Assembly (NCBI GenBank): GCA_914767715.1
Contig: OU612067.1
Location: forward strand, 9,610,001-9,674,000
Direction of reading: 5' to 3'
Origin: Membranipora membranacea
Lineage: Eukaryota; Bryozoa; Gymnolaemata; Cheilostomatida; Membraniporidae
Length of the DNA stretch: 64,000 bases
Shown here in pieces: positions 48,301 through 59,130 of the stretch; position 1 is the stretch's first letter; each line of letters begins with the position of its first letter. Position numbers and translations under genes: made by a program. Under the pieces are notes generated by a model that worked only from the letters and a program-made list of their open reading frames with translations, made no database searches and had not been told where the DNA came from.

Positions 48301-48477
48301 AATTTAGAGAGTTTTGAGTCTGCAGAGCAACCTATTCTCACGAGTCGTCGGCCGATTGTGTAGGAGGAGAAAACTACACATATGGCTTGGTGCATACTTC
48401 AATTCTGTGTCTACTAACTATTTATTGATGATTAAAGACTCAGTACTTTTCTTGCATACTTGGGTTATGAAGCTAAG

Positions 48478-48700
48478 TAGAAGGTGGCTCAGTTGGTTAG
48501 AGCGTCGCCTTTTAACATGCACATGTTGAAGGTCGTGGTTTCAAATCCCACTGCAGTCCATCGACTACTGGGGTTTGGTTGGCCCCCAGGTGTGCTCCGA
48601 CCTGCCTACAAACAGAGAGCAATTTGGCGCAGATATTGCGGCCTCGCCATGAAGGCACTACAACCGCCGCCCATGCTTCGGGATGTGGTGATAAGACATC
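48478..48700 (+). mobile_element. tRNA-derived SINE
   Basis: Head with A-box-like GGTGGCTCAGTTGGTTAGAG and B-box GGTTTCAAATCCCAC, then the tail CAGGTGTGCTCC, ACAAACAGAGAGCAATTTGG and GGCCTCGCC. Same family as 11640-11875, opposite strand. Without an acceptor stem or sensible anticodon arm it is not a tRNA gene. Confidence 0.75.
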
Positions 48701-49060
48701 TGATTTTAATCAACGTAAGTCTACTTATAAATCCATGTCGTTATTTTCTTGTATCAAAATTGTATATTTTTCCAACTTGTCTTATTTGATAGACACAGAT
48801 GGAAGACCATACTTAAGATAAAAATCATAATCAATAAAAGATTTAAAAAGTCTCATCAAGCTATTGGTTCAGTGTCATCAAATAAAAGCCACTCAAGACG
48901 TATACATATTGAAATCAGCAGTCAGAAACTGTGTTTTTTCTTTATCTGTTTAGTCCCCAAAGTCCCAAAAGGCAAAAAAAAACGATGTTATAGTCAATTC
49001 CTTGCTTATTGTATAAACAAAATGGTTGATATAAAACTCTTGCGGTTGAATTTTCTGAGT

Positions 49061-49066
49061 TTTATT
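49061..49066 (-). terminator. Candidate poly(A) signal of secreted gene 49475-51742
   Basis: AATAAA on the - strand about 410 bp after the stop, in sequence conserved with the 54.9-kb copy (CATAGATAGCT beside it in both). Confidence 0.45.
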
Positions 49067-49474
49067 AATCATAGATAGCTAAAAATTTAACTTACCAATT
49101 ATAAAATTCAAATATCAAATATTGAAAGTAGTTAATAATAATTTATGAGAATGTGCTATGAAAACATCTGTCACTACAACCACAAAAAAAGTACATTAGC
49201 GCTAGCTTTGTCTTTTCGAAATCGATGTAGAAATGCATAAGCCTCTCCAGCTTTAGCAACAAAAAAGCTATTGTAACCTAAAGCAGGTGATACGAATGAT
49301 GTTTATTAGCTGATGGGTTCAAACTAGCTACGGTATGTGTGAGATGTATTTTAGATGTTTCTTAGAGTTAGAAAAGATCGCTGCTTTGTTACTGCTGCTG
49401 CTGCCGCCGCTGCTGCGGCTAACTGTACTGTCACCCTCTATAGAAGGTGAACGTGTGTTTGATGTAGTCATGGC

Positions 49475-51742
49475 TTAGCCTACTAAAGACAAATTAGAGT
49501 TAAATTGAGAGAAAATGAAAGGTTTCTTTTGTTGTTAAACGCAGTCTGATTACCATATTATATCGATTGAAGATCACATTTTGATCACAGAACCTGATTA
49601 ATGTCTATATTTATGACATCTAAATCTATCAGGAACATGGAGAGTACATTCAAAGGTTGAAACATTAGTTAGTCAGAAAGTCTGGATCAGAGAATAAAAA
49701 CAATACAATGTGCTCCTTTTTTATCTTTTTAGTTAAATGTTCTTTGAATTGTCTGCATTTCAGGCAGCTGGTGGAGCAAATATGGATGGCTGTAGAAATA
49801 TCTTCATTGGTGTAGTGAGAGTGGATAAGCGAGAGTTTTCTGGAAAACCCTGACTCACTACAGGATTCTGACCTGGATGTTTGGAGTACCATTTTTGAGG
49901 AGCTTTGATTGATTCCTGGTTTTCAGGATGAACTTATGCACGGGTCCACATACTCACGTTGGTCATATTCATAATACTGCCGGTAAGCTTCCTTAGACTC
50001 TTGGTCCTCTGGGTTTGCAACTTCTTGCGGCCAGTAGTTACAGTAGTCACCGGTACACCATCCCCAGCTCATAGTTTTTGCCACATTACCATATCGTGTG
50101 TATTTACAGTCGCCTTCGTTGAAACCAGCAGTCAAATAAGAGTTGTGGGCAGCACAGTCAGAGAAAATCTAAAGACAATGGTCAATGGTCATTGAACTAT
50201 TATCAGCTATGTATATACAAATATCATATCATTGGTGATGGAATTTCTGTTCTAAAAATTATGTATAGTGTTAGAAATTTTCCTCCCTTCTCATAATATA
50301 TGAGTTATGAGGTGTCTATGAGGCCTAGTGCTGTGCCAACCTAATAAGCTACCACTTCAAAATACTTTTAATTGCTATTCTGTTCCACATAAGTTCAAAA
50401 TAAATATAGTTTCGTTGTTAGTAGACATTTTGCACTCATGAAATATTTAAGACATTGTGAAATATTGGATAATTACTTCAGAACTAGCTGCCAGACTTTA
50501 TATTGCTGTGGTCCTTCCGAAGTCTTCAACACCATAAGTTTTAAGTATTAAGGTAGAACCTCTATGTTTTATGAAGCTATATGGACTCACAAAAAATCAA
50601 ATCGGGCATTGGCAGCTATAAGTAATTGATGATAAAATGCCAACCTATATTACCCACCAGCCCATTTAACCAGGTGTCTTCCAGTATTTCTGGGTCTATG
50701 CACTGTAAATTTTTACAGTAAGGTCTACTGAATTTGCACGCCTTTCTCACAGGATGACATGTGGGCTCCTCATCAAATGTTCTGTTATTTCTATTTGCGT
50801 TGAGAAGACATGTAGGTCGGTTATATATCCAGCATGATCTGTTGAAGCTAAAACCTTCTCCATAATTGAGTCTCACTATCTGGTCTGCATGATAAAATTG
50901 AATACAAAATATTATAATTCCTCTGCTATGCAAAGTCAAAACTACTAGCTTGATTCTTGTATCAGGTATCAACAATCTTAAAAAAAAAGTGGTTTAATCA
51001 ATGTCTCATTAACAAATTAAAAAAAATTGAGTATTAATGTAAATAGTTTTGAGCTATGTGAGGGCATGGCTTCTTGCATGATCTGGTTAACAAACTATTG
51101 GTTTTCATCATCATACTTTTTATCTCATCAAGCCATCGATTTAGTGTCATAAAATCAAAACCACTTGTGCCAAATACATTTTGAATTCAAAAGTCAGAAA
51201 CTTATTCATTAAATATTTCTTTATTTTTTGCGCACAACTAAATATTATTGTTTTATTTTGTTATGTGGTCTACAATATGTCATCAATTAACATAAATCAT
51301 AAATCGGTTTCTTTTTTTTCCTACCCCAATAGTCCAATTGTAATTGACGTACTGGAGAAGGACCAGGATCTGCAGTTCCGCTACCAACCAGTGAGTTCAA
51401 CACAGACGTACTGGAAGCTAAAACAGAGTTAGAAGTGTAGCGATAAAAACCTACAAGAGTAACTGGGAAACCATAATGAAGCAAGCAAAACGTTTTGTTT
51501 AAATATACTGATGCAGAAAATCTGCTTTGGCAGTTTGAAGAACTGTTGATTCTTGAGAGGGAGAGAGTTTAAACTAGAACAATGGACATAGATATACAGT
51601 GTTTACATAGCGATATTTGGATAATTATCCGGCATTATTACTGACAGCAGATCTAGTAAAATAATCCAAACTCACCGAGAGCAAAGAAGACAGCAACCAA
51701 GAGAACTGCTTCACCAAACCAACAGAACATCGATTTACTCAT
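49475..51742 (-). CDS. Secreted type II-receptor-like ectodomain protein
   Basis: Predicted secreted protein of 200-201 residues. Exons: 51742-51676 (signal peptide MSKSMFCWFGEAVLLVAVFF), 51417-51325 (93-bp Ser/Pro-rich linker starting ASSTSVLNSLVGSG, no Cys), 50884-50658 (exon A, with an extra Cys in KNLQCIDPE), 50168-49958 (exon B, 211 bp, ending [14 protein letters not shown] and EYDQ), and a last exon whose TAA is at 49477-49475. Two overlapping acceptors (TTTAG at 49483 or TAGTAG at 49480) both read into the same TAA. If the last intron were retained, the frame would stop soon after REYVDPCISSS, again giving a soluble product. It keeps sequons NRT-like (NRPT is not one) and loses some glycosylation seen in the others. 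Its promoter is at 52218-52420. Confidence 0.8.
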
Positions 51743-52217
51743 AGTGAACCTCTGAACAGTCCGCTGCTACTGAAACTAGAAAGTTTGTATATTTTGGGAA
51801 GCATGTATTGAGAGGCAAGGAAAAACTACTGCTTTGTAATACTAGACGATTCAAATATGTTTGGCTGTACTGAAAGTTCAGAGAAACAGTTAATTGTGAC
51901 AGCAGCACACAAGCAACAACCAGAAATGAGTTGTAGAAGGTCCGGTGATAGTTGGTTAGTTTGGACAAGGTATATTATCAATAGCGTAATTAATGTAGAG
52001 CCCGAGCGCTACAAACAGCCCTGATGAAACGTACTCCGATCTTTTTAAAACGTTAACGGTACAAAAATTACTCCGAATCTATCGATATTGGTACATTATT
52101 ACATACTTCCGTAAGAAAAACCAATACCCGGTATAATAAATGTAGAACACCCCAGACTCTTTTTAGATTTGTATGGAAATATATATTCAACTAACTAGAC
52201 ATGTCAGTGATACATAC

Positions 52218-52420
52218 CTCTGTAAAGAATAAAAAACTACACAAAGCTTTTTTAAATCTCGATGATTCCAGAAGTGTCTGCGTCTAGATACAGTTTGGCG
52301 ATAAAGAAGGCACAAAGCTACTTATATATGCAGTAGATCCAGAAACCAAAATTCTATCCCTGGTTCTTCCGTGTTAAAATAAGGCAGAGCTACAGGCAAA
52401 TCTCAACCGGCCAATCACAT
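52218..52420 (-). promoter_or_regulatory. TATA promoter and 5' UTR exon of gene 49475-51742
   Basis: Noncoding exon ends at 52218 (TTTACAGAG|GTATGT). The TATA box (CATATATAAG on the - strand) is at about 52321-52330. An inverted CCAAT box (GATTGGCCGG) lies near 52415. Same layout as the copy at 58925-59130. Confidence 0.7.
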
Positions 52421-54900
52421 GCTACGTTTTCAACAACATCATACGTTATTGTTAGTGGCATAGACAAAACACACAACAGTGTTTTGTCTACGGTTAGTGG
52501 ATTACATGATCATGTCATCAAGTGCAGCAACATTCTGGTGTCAAAATATAGAATCAAAAACTCATTTTCAATCTTTGCCAAAAGTACATCATTTCCAAAC
52601 AGCATTTTAGATGGAACAGGACAACAATATATTGGAACTATGCCAGAAAAAGAAGTCAAGCTCGTAATGGAGTGAGACACTTTATTGTTCACATTCATCC
52701 ATGTGTGGTGAGATAAGTTTCCAAGATCATTTCTGCATAACATATGATGGGAACATGGTTAAGACATAGCAACTATTTACTTATTCAGCTCCTCATACCG
52801 AACATACCAGTAGAGCGCCTACTAGATCAAGTCTAATCCAATTACCCGCATTCCAGTTGCTCCCTACAACTGGTCACGCTGCAGTGTGACAAGTGGACAA
52901 GCAACTCCGATTGCGGGCAAACTTGGTCTTACCAATGCGCAACAGTCAAAACACATCAAATCAAGCCTGTAGTTTTCCTGTCTTATACATCTGGCAGACG
53001 ACTCCCAACAAAGAGTCGACCCATTATCGGCGAAATACGGGTAGGTGTGCCTCAGGAGTGTTTAGTCTCGCTTTTGTTGAGTGTAAGCTCCAGCAATCTA
53101 GTTGATCGCTTGAAAAATATGGAGTTTCATCAATCTCTTGCTTGCCAAAAAAAAACTTTTCAAACTTGCCACAGCAATAAATCAGAGCCACATCTAATAT
53201 TTGTGATTTCTTAACTTGCATACATGGCTCTCTGACACAACCTTGTTATGTCAAGATGCCAAAATAAATATTGTGCGTCAGTACCTCTTACAAAATACTG
53301 CTGCCACTCCAGTCTCCAAAAGTACATACGATCGATCGAAGAGGAATAGTATGTCTTGATACTTACTACTTGATACGATCATTTATTGTTGGCAAAGTCA
53401 TAAAAACAGATGGATATTTCAACTATAGATAGAAATGCAATTATAACAAATGTTGCACTACATGAAGAAATTGTGTTTTTTTATTATGATTATCATATAA
53501 ACTACTTAGTCTGCAATAAAGACAAAACTGCTGCCAAGTTTCAGATTAGGTAATTATCAGTCATCGCAGTAGCCTTGTTCGGTGACCCCCCCCCCCCTTC
53601 CCCACTGAACAAAGCTTGTCAAGACAGGCTATCAACACATGTACATTACCAAAATATAAGTCTGGCCGCTCAGATGGCCATATGTGGGGGAGGGCGAGAA
53701 AAGCACCAACAAGTGGGCAAGATTTTTGTTTGGTGAGTTTTCTTTCCTTCCGATGACCAGAAATTGTATAAAATCCACTGCAGTGATTTCGGAGAGCGGT
53801 GTCCTTTCACACCTTAGAAGAATCGGACACTTATAATGACATATTGTATATTAAGATAATACACATTTATTCTATATTGATACAAATACCAAATTGGAGC
53901 CTCAGCAGCAAATCTAACACGCATCTAATATCAAGGTATATATTATATTTTTTACACTGCATAAATAATGAATATTATACACCAATCAAGCAAATGGACT
54001 ATTGCTTGATTGAAAATATTATCCCTTATCTGCAAAAAGAGGGTAAGTCTGCCACAAGGGGTTTTGTGATTTCAGTCCTGGTTTTGCAAGCGTGTCAAAT
54101 CCAACAGTGAAGTTTGACAAAATGCTAGTTTCTATTGATTCATGGCTGTCATAAAAATGTTGTTCCAGCTTGTTACAGCTATTTATTTAGCAACAAATCA
54201 GAACCGCATTCAATGTCTGCGGCTGTCTAGCACAACATTGGGGCAATATGAGAAGCCAAAATTAACATGATGCGGTAGTACTTTAGATAAGTATTGCTGC
54301 CACTCAAAAGTCTCCAATAGTGCATGCAAACTCTTTTTGTCAGCATAGTCATAATAATGAATATATTTCCACAAATCCTCGGCCAATGATGAAAAACAAT
54401 AATAGAAAACATTGCACTAGGTGCAGATATAAACTGATTAGTCTGTTGCAAACGCACTGTCACCACATAGTCAAGTACAGCTTTGAGGCTGAGACGTCGT
54501 CAAAATATATCTGGGACCACTCAGACAATGGTGTGTGGTTGAGGAATAAAGTAGCACTAACTAGTCTTGGAAACCCACTACAACACAGACCAAGGATTTG
54601 CTCAGACAAGCAGTTTTTCATACCAGAAAATGTGGTCCAGATTAAAACGACAGGAATCCTCGCCAAATTATGGAGGCCATGTTGAAAGCGCAGATTAAGC
54701 ATATTGATTTCTCCTATGACTCAGGTAAGGTGAAATGTGGGGGCTCAAAAAAGTCATGTGGTAGTATTTCAGAAGCACTTTTCAATCTCTGTCAACTCCT
54801 TCCAAATTCCCGAAAAAGCAATATACATGCTATATAGTTGAGTCCTTGCTAATTACAAGTGCAAAACATCTTGGTTGACTATTATGGCGTGGAATTTGCT
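52330..54900. other. Upstream flank, duplicated and repeat-filled
   Basis: No gene recognised. 52440-53600 matches 59160-60200. It holds a perfect hairpin, AGACAAAACAC / GTGTTTTGTCT, at about 52465-52493, copies of repeat R1 (53160-53520 and 54170-54440), a C-rich run near 53586-53598 and one end of the long-TIR transposon family near 53655. Short open frames ending in TMPEK are present in both copies but look like shared noncoding sequence. Confidence 0.5.
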
Positions 54901-54904
54901 GAGC

Positions 54905-54910
54905 TTTATT
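54905..54910 (-). terminator. Candidate poly(A) signal of secreted gene 55307-58439
   Basis: AATAAA on the - strand about 400 bp beyond the stop, matching the position in the 49-kb gene. Confidence 0.45.
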
Positions 54911-55306
54911 TATCATAGATAGCTGCTACAAGTTTGATTTACAAATTATAAGTAGTAAATCTTAAAATAGATTGATGAGAATGTGCTACGAAAACTCCTG
55001 TCACTATAACCACAGGAGGATAAAACAACAATAGCGCTAGCTTTGTCTTTTTCAAATTTTTCTAGAAATGCATAAACTTCTCCAGCTTCTGCGACAAAAA
55101 GTGATTATAACTTGAGCAGGTGATACGAATGATGATTATTAAGTGATGCGTTCAAACTAGCTACATGTGTCTTATATATATTTTAGATATCTCTTTGAGT
55201 TAGAAAGAATCACTGTCTTGTTATTGCTGCCGCTGCTGCAGCAGCTGGCGCTGCATGTTTCATCACCATCTATAGGAGGGGAGGAAGTGTTTGATGTAGT
55301 CATGAC

Positions 55307-58300
55307 TTAACCTTCTAAAAGTAAATCAGAGTTAAATTGAGAAAAAATGAAAGGTTTCTTCTGTTGTCAAATGCAGTCTAATTACCAAATTATATCGATC
55401 ACGGATCATGTTTTGAACATAATGATTTTCTATTTTGATGATGATGATGCAGTCCTGAATCTTCCAAGAACGTAGAGTGAAGATTCTGAAACTTCTTCTT
55501 GGACTCAAAATCTCGATCAGAGAACAAGGTGCCTCTTTTTCTCTTTTGAGTTGAATACCTTTTGGGTTGTGCGGACAAAACTTAAGCAGCTGGTAAAGCA
55601 AACAACTTACTATCTTGGAAACTTTGAATCACTACTGAGTTCTGACCCACAAACCTGAATGTTTTGAGTACCATTTTTGAGGAGCTTTAATTGATTCCTG
55701 GTTTTCAGGATGAACTTATGCACGGCTCCACATACTCACGTTGGTCATATTCATAGAACCGGTGATAAGCTGCTAAAGACTTTGGGTCTTCTGGGTTAGC
55801 AACTTCTTGCGGCCAGTAGTTACAGTAGTCACCAGAACACCATCCCCAACTCATCCCATAATTGGCATCCCGTGTGTATTTACAGTTGCCTTCGTTATAA
55901 CCAGCAGTCAAATAAGAGCTGTGCGCAGCACAGTCAGAGTTAACCTAAATACAATGGTTATTGGACTATTATCGGCTAGGGGTATACAAATATTATCATA
56001 TCTTTGGTGATGGAATTTCTGTTCTAAAAACTATGTATAGTGTTAGAAATTTTTTCTCCCTTCTCATATATGAGTTATGAGGTATCTATGAGCCTAGTGC
56101 TGTGCCAACCTAATAAGCTACCACTTCAAAATACTTTAAAATTTGAATTACTATTCTTTTCCATATAAGTTCAAAATAAATATAGTTCCATTGTTGGGAG
56201 ACAGTTCACAATAGTAGATAACTTCATTTATCAATTTATACAGTTGTCTCAAGTAGATAGAAGTGATAGCTTATTACCCTGTAGGAGTTTAATTTAGCTA
56301 GACTTTAATTTCGCTATCTGGACCTGGTACTAAATTTCACTAGTACTAAATTTCGCTAGTACTAAATTTCGCTAGTAGGCTTACTAGTGAAAATTAAAAA
56401 AAAAAGTGTACAAACTGGGATTTGAACCCAGGGCATAAATCTCCATAAGGTGTGCATAAGGTGTCCATAAGGCATGCATTTGTAAGGTGTATTCCTGTAT
56501 AATTGTACATATGAAACTATGGTGAGTGAGTTTAATTTAAGATACACTAAACTTCGCAACCGAGGCAACAACGCGAAAAGCGAATCTTAAATGCCGCGAA
56601 AACTAAACTCCTATAGGGTAGGTTGACACAGCACTAGGCCTTATAGATACCTCATAACTCATATATGAGAAGGGAGGAAAATTGCTAAGACTATACATGA
56701 TTTTCACCCGGAAGTGCTCTGAATTTTCTAATTGTCAAAATATTGGATAATTACTTCAGAACTAGCTGCCAGACAATATATTGCTGTGTTCCTTCCAAGT
56801 CTTTAACACTATAAATGTTAAACTACTGCTGCCACTCATGCAAATTTGTGCTCATTGAATATGCATAGCTCCAAGATAATTAATTGAGACTTAAATTTCA
56901 TAATTGTCACCTAATAGACAAATAATTTGCACAAACTGATCTTCAAAATCAGGGCATGAAATCTAAGCACCAGCTAGTAAGACGGTAACTACCTCACCTA
57001 ATGCAGTCGATAATTAATTTCATACCCTAATTTTGACGATCAGTTTGTGCAAATTATTTGCTCATTATGTTAGGTGATAATGCTAAGATTGCAGCCTGAT
57101 TTTATTAGTTTTGAGCTACACAGAATTCTATAAAGCACACATTTGGCTGTGTGGCAGCAGTGTTTTAAGGTATCAAGGTAGCACTTCTATGTTTTATGAA
57201 GCCATTTGGACTCACAGAAGATCAAATCGGGCATTGGCAGCTATGAGTAATTGATGATAAAATGCCAACCTATATTCACTTACCAGCCCATTCAACCAGG
57301 TGTCATTTAGCCCTTCCGGGTTTATGAACTGTACATTCATACAGTAAGGTCTACTGAATTTGCATGCCTTTCTCACAGGATGACATGTGGGCTCCTCATC
57401 AAATGGTCTGTTATTTTTCCTCACGCTGAGAAGACATGTAGTACGATTATATGTCCAGCAGGATCTGCTAAAACTAAAACCTTCTCCGTAATCACGTATC
57501 ACTAGCCAGTCTTAAAAAAAAGAAGATTTATGGATGACTCATTAACAAATTTAAAACATTGAGCTGTGTGAGGGCATGGATTTCTCTATTTTTTGCATAC
57601 AGCTTACCATTTCTTTTTCTGTGGTCTACATAATGTCATTAATAATCGATAGTTACATAAATTTAATATAAATCGTAAATCTGCCACCAGTTTATGTTTT
57701 ACCTACCATAATAGTCGAATCGTGATCGACTTACTGGAGAATTTGACAGTGAATCCAACAAAGACGTACTGGAAGCTGAAACAGAGTTAGAAGAAGTGTA
57801 GTGATAAAAACCTAAAAGGGTAACTAGGAAACTACAATGTAACAAAAATAATGACCGCTAACCAGCTTTAACGTTTGACATGCTACCATCTGGTCGGTTT
57901 CGTGCTGTAAAAGCAGGTATAAATCTGAGGCGTAACTGTTTCCGTGCCATTGCAATTAATACATTGAGCAAATAAATCTTAGTCTATGCTTTTTCCACTT
58001 TTATTTTTTTTATTTATACCTGCATTTTATGAGCTCAATTCACAGTTTTATCAGCAGTCCAGCAATTTTATTTATCAGTAGTGATATAATAAAGGTACAT
58101 ACATACATTTAACTGTCCCAGAAATTTTCCTTTGTGAGTTTGAAAAGAATTATGATCTTTAAGAGGGAGAGAATTTATACAATGTAGCAAAAGGTTTTTT
58201 TTCTAACTATACTGTCCCAAAAAATGTTTTTTTGGCAGTTCGAAGAACTGTTGATTCTTGAGAGTATATACGAGGACAGTGGGCATAGATATACAGTATT

Positions 58301-58439
58301 TAAATGACAATATCCAGAGGATTCTCTGGCATCATTTCTGACAGCAGATCTAGTAAAATAATCCAAACTCACCGAGAGCAAAGAAGACAGCAACCAAGAC
58401 AGCTGCTTCACCAAACCAACAGAACATTGATTTACTCAT
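55307..58439 (-). CDS. Secreted type II-receptor-like ectodomain protein
   Basis: Predicted secreted protein of 191 residues. Exons: 58439-58373 (signal peptide MSKSMFCWFGEAAVLVAVFF), 57775-57707 (69-bp linker ASSTSLLDSLSNSPV), 57510-57284 (exon A, 227 bp, beginning DWLVIRDYGEGFSFSRSCW), 55944-55740 (exon B, 205 bp, ending [14 protein letters not shown]), then 55314-55307 with Gln, Gly and TAA (55309-55307). Phases 1, 1, 0, 1 match the other members. Sequons NRT and NDT are present in exon A. The intron between exons 1 and 2 has a LINE 3' end inserted (57866-58112). The intron between A and B holds two inverted-repeat elements (56045-56685 and 56908-57075). Its promoter is at 58925-59130. It is most like the 49-kb gene. 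Confidence 0.8.
56045..56685. mobile_element. Inverted-repeat structure with nested MITE
   Basis: Outer arms 56045-56110 and 56620-56685 are inverted copies of a segment also present once at 50285-50345 (TTCTCATATATGAGTTATGA then CCTAGTGCTGTGCCAACCTA). Inside, 56277-56620 starts CCCTGTAGGAGTTTA and ends TAAACTCCTATAGGG, a terminal inverted repeat. A tRNA T-arm-like CTGGGTTCAAATCCCAG (- strand, near 56420) and a tandem CTAAATTTCGCTAGTA repeat lie within it. Confidence 0.55.
56908..57075. mobile_element. Small palindromic element
   Basis: Arms of about 55 bp pair around ATAATTTGCACAAACTGATC / GATCAGTTTGTGCAAATTAT with a spacer of about 55 bp. It lies in the A-B intron of the 58-kb gene and has no coding capacity. 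Confidence 0.65.
57866..58112 (+). mobile_element. LINE 3' end inserted in intron
   Basis: The frame ending TAA at 57975 encodes LPSGRFRAVKAG, then LRRNCFRAIAINTLSK, the extreme C terminus of the same LINE group as 19860-20515. The 3' UTR ends in an ACAT repeat near 58092-58110. It is strongly 5'-truncated, which is typical of target-primed insertion. Confidence 0.7.
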
Positions 58440-58924
58440 AGTGTACCTCTGGATAGTCTGCTGCTACTCAATCTAAAACTAAAATATGGATATTGCAGGA
58501 AGCATGTAATGAGAGGCAAAGTATGTAATACTAGAAAATTCAAATAAATCTTTGGCTGTACTGAAAGTTCAGAGAAACGGTTAATTGTGACTGCAGCACA
58601 CAAGCGACAACCAGAAATGAGTTGCACAATGCTCGGTGATGGCTAGTTAGTTTGGATGAGGTATATCTGCTCTTGATCAATTACACGATGGTGTAATTAA
58701 TGAAGATCCTGAGTGCTACAAACACTACCGGCGGAATGTATTCCGATCACTTTAAAACGTTTACGGAACAAGAATTACTCCATATCTATTGATATTGATA
58801 TTTTAGTACAATCTTCTATGAAAAAAATCTACAATAGCTGTAATAAATGTAGAACACCACAGAATCTTTTTAGATTTGTGTGGAAATAAATACTCAACTA
58901 ACTAGACATGTCAGTTATACATAC

Positions 58925-59130
58925 CTCTGTAAAGAATAAAAAACTACACAAAGCTTTTTTAAATCTCGATGATTCCAGAAGTGTCTGCATCTAGATACAG
59001 TTTGACGATTAAGAAGGCACGAAGCTACTTATATATGCAGTAGATCCAGAAACCAAAATTCTATCCCTGGTTCTTCCATGTTAAAATAAGGCAGAGCTAC
59101 AGACAAAACTTATCTGTCCAATCACAATGT
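58925..59130 (-). promoter_or_regulatory. TATA promoter and 5' UTR exon of gene 55307-58439
   Basis: Noncoding exon ends at 58925 (TTTACAGAG|GTATGT). TATA box (CATATATAAG on the - strand) at about 59028-59037. An inverted CCAAT box (GATTGGACAG) lies near 59118-59122. Confidence 0.7.

Noticed and set aside
48480-48555. Functional tRNA gene
   Set aside because: A and B boxes are present but the ends do not pair as an acceptor stem, and the same sequence with the same tail occurs elsewhere as a SINE.
56395-56440. tRNA gene suggested by a perfect T-arm (CTGGGTTCAAATCCCAG on the - strand)
   Set aside because: No anticodon or D arm could be built from the repetitive sequence next to it; it is probably a tRNA-derived part of a transposable element.
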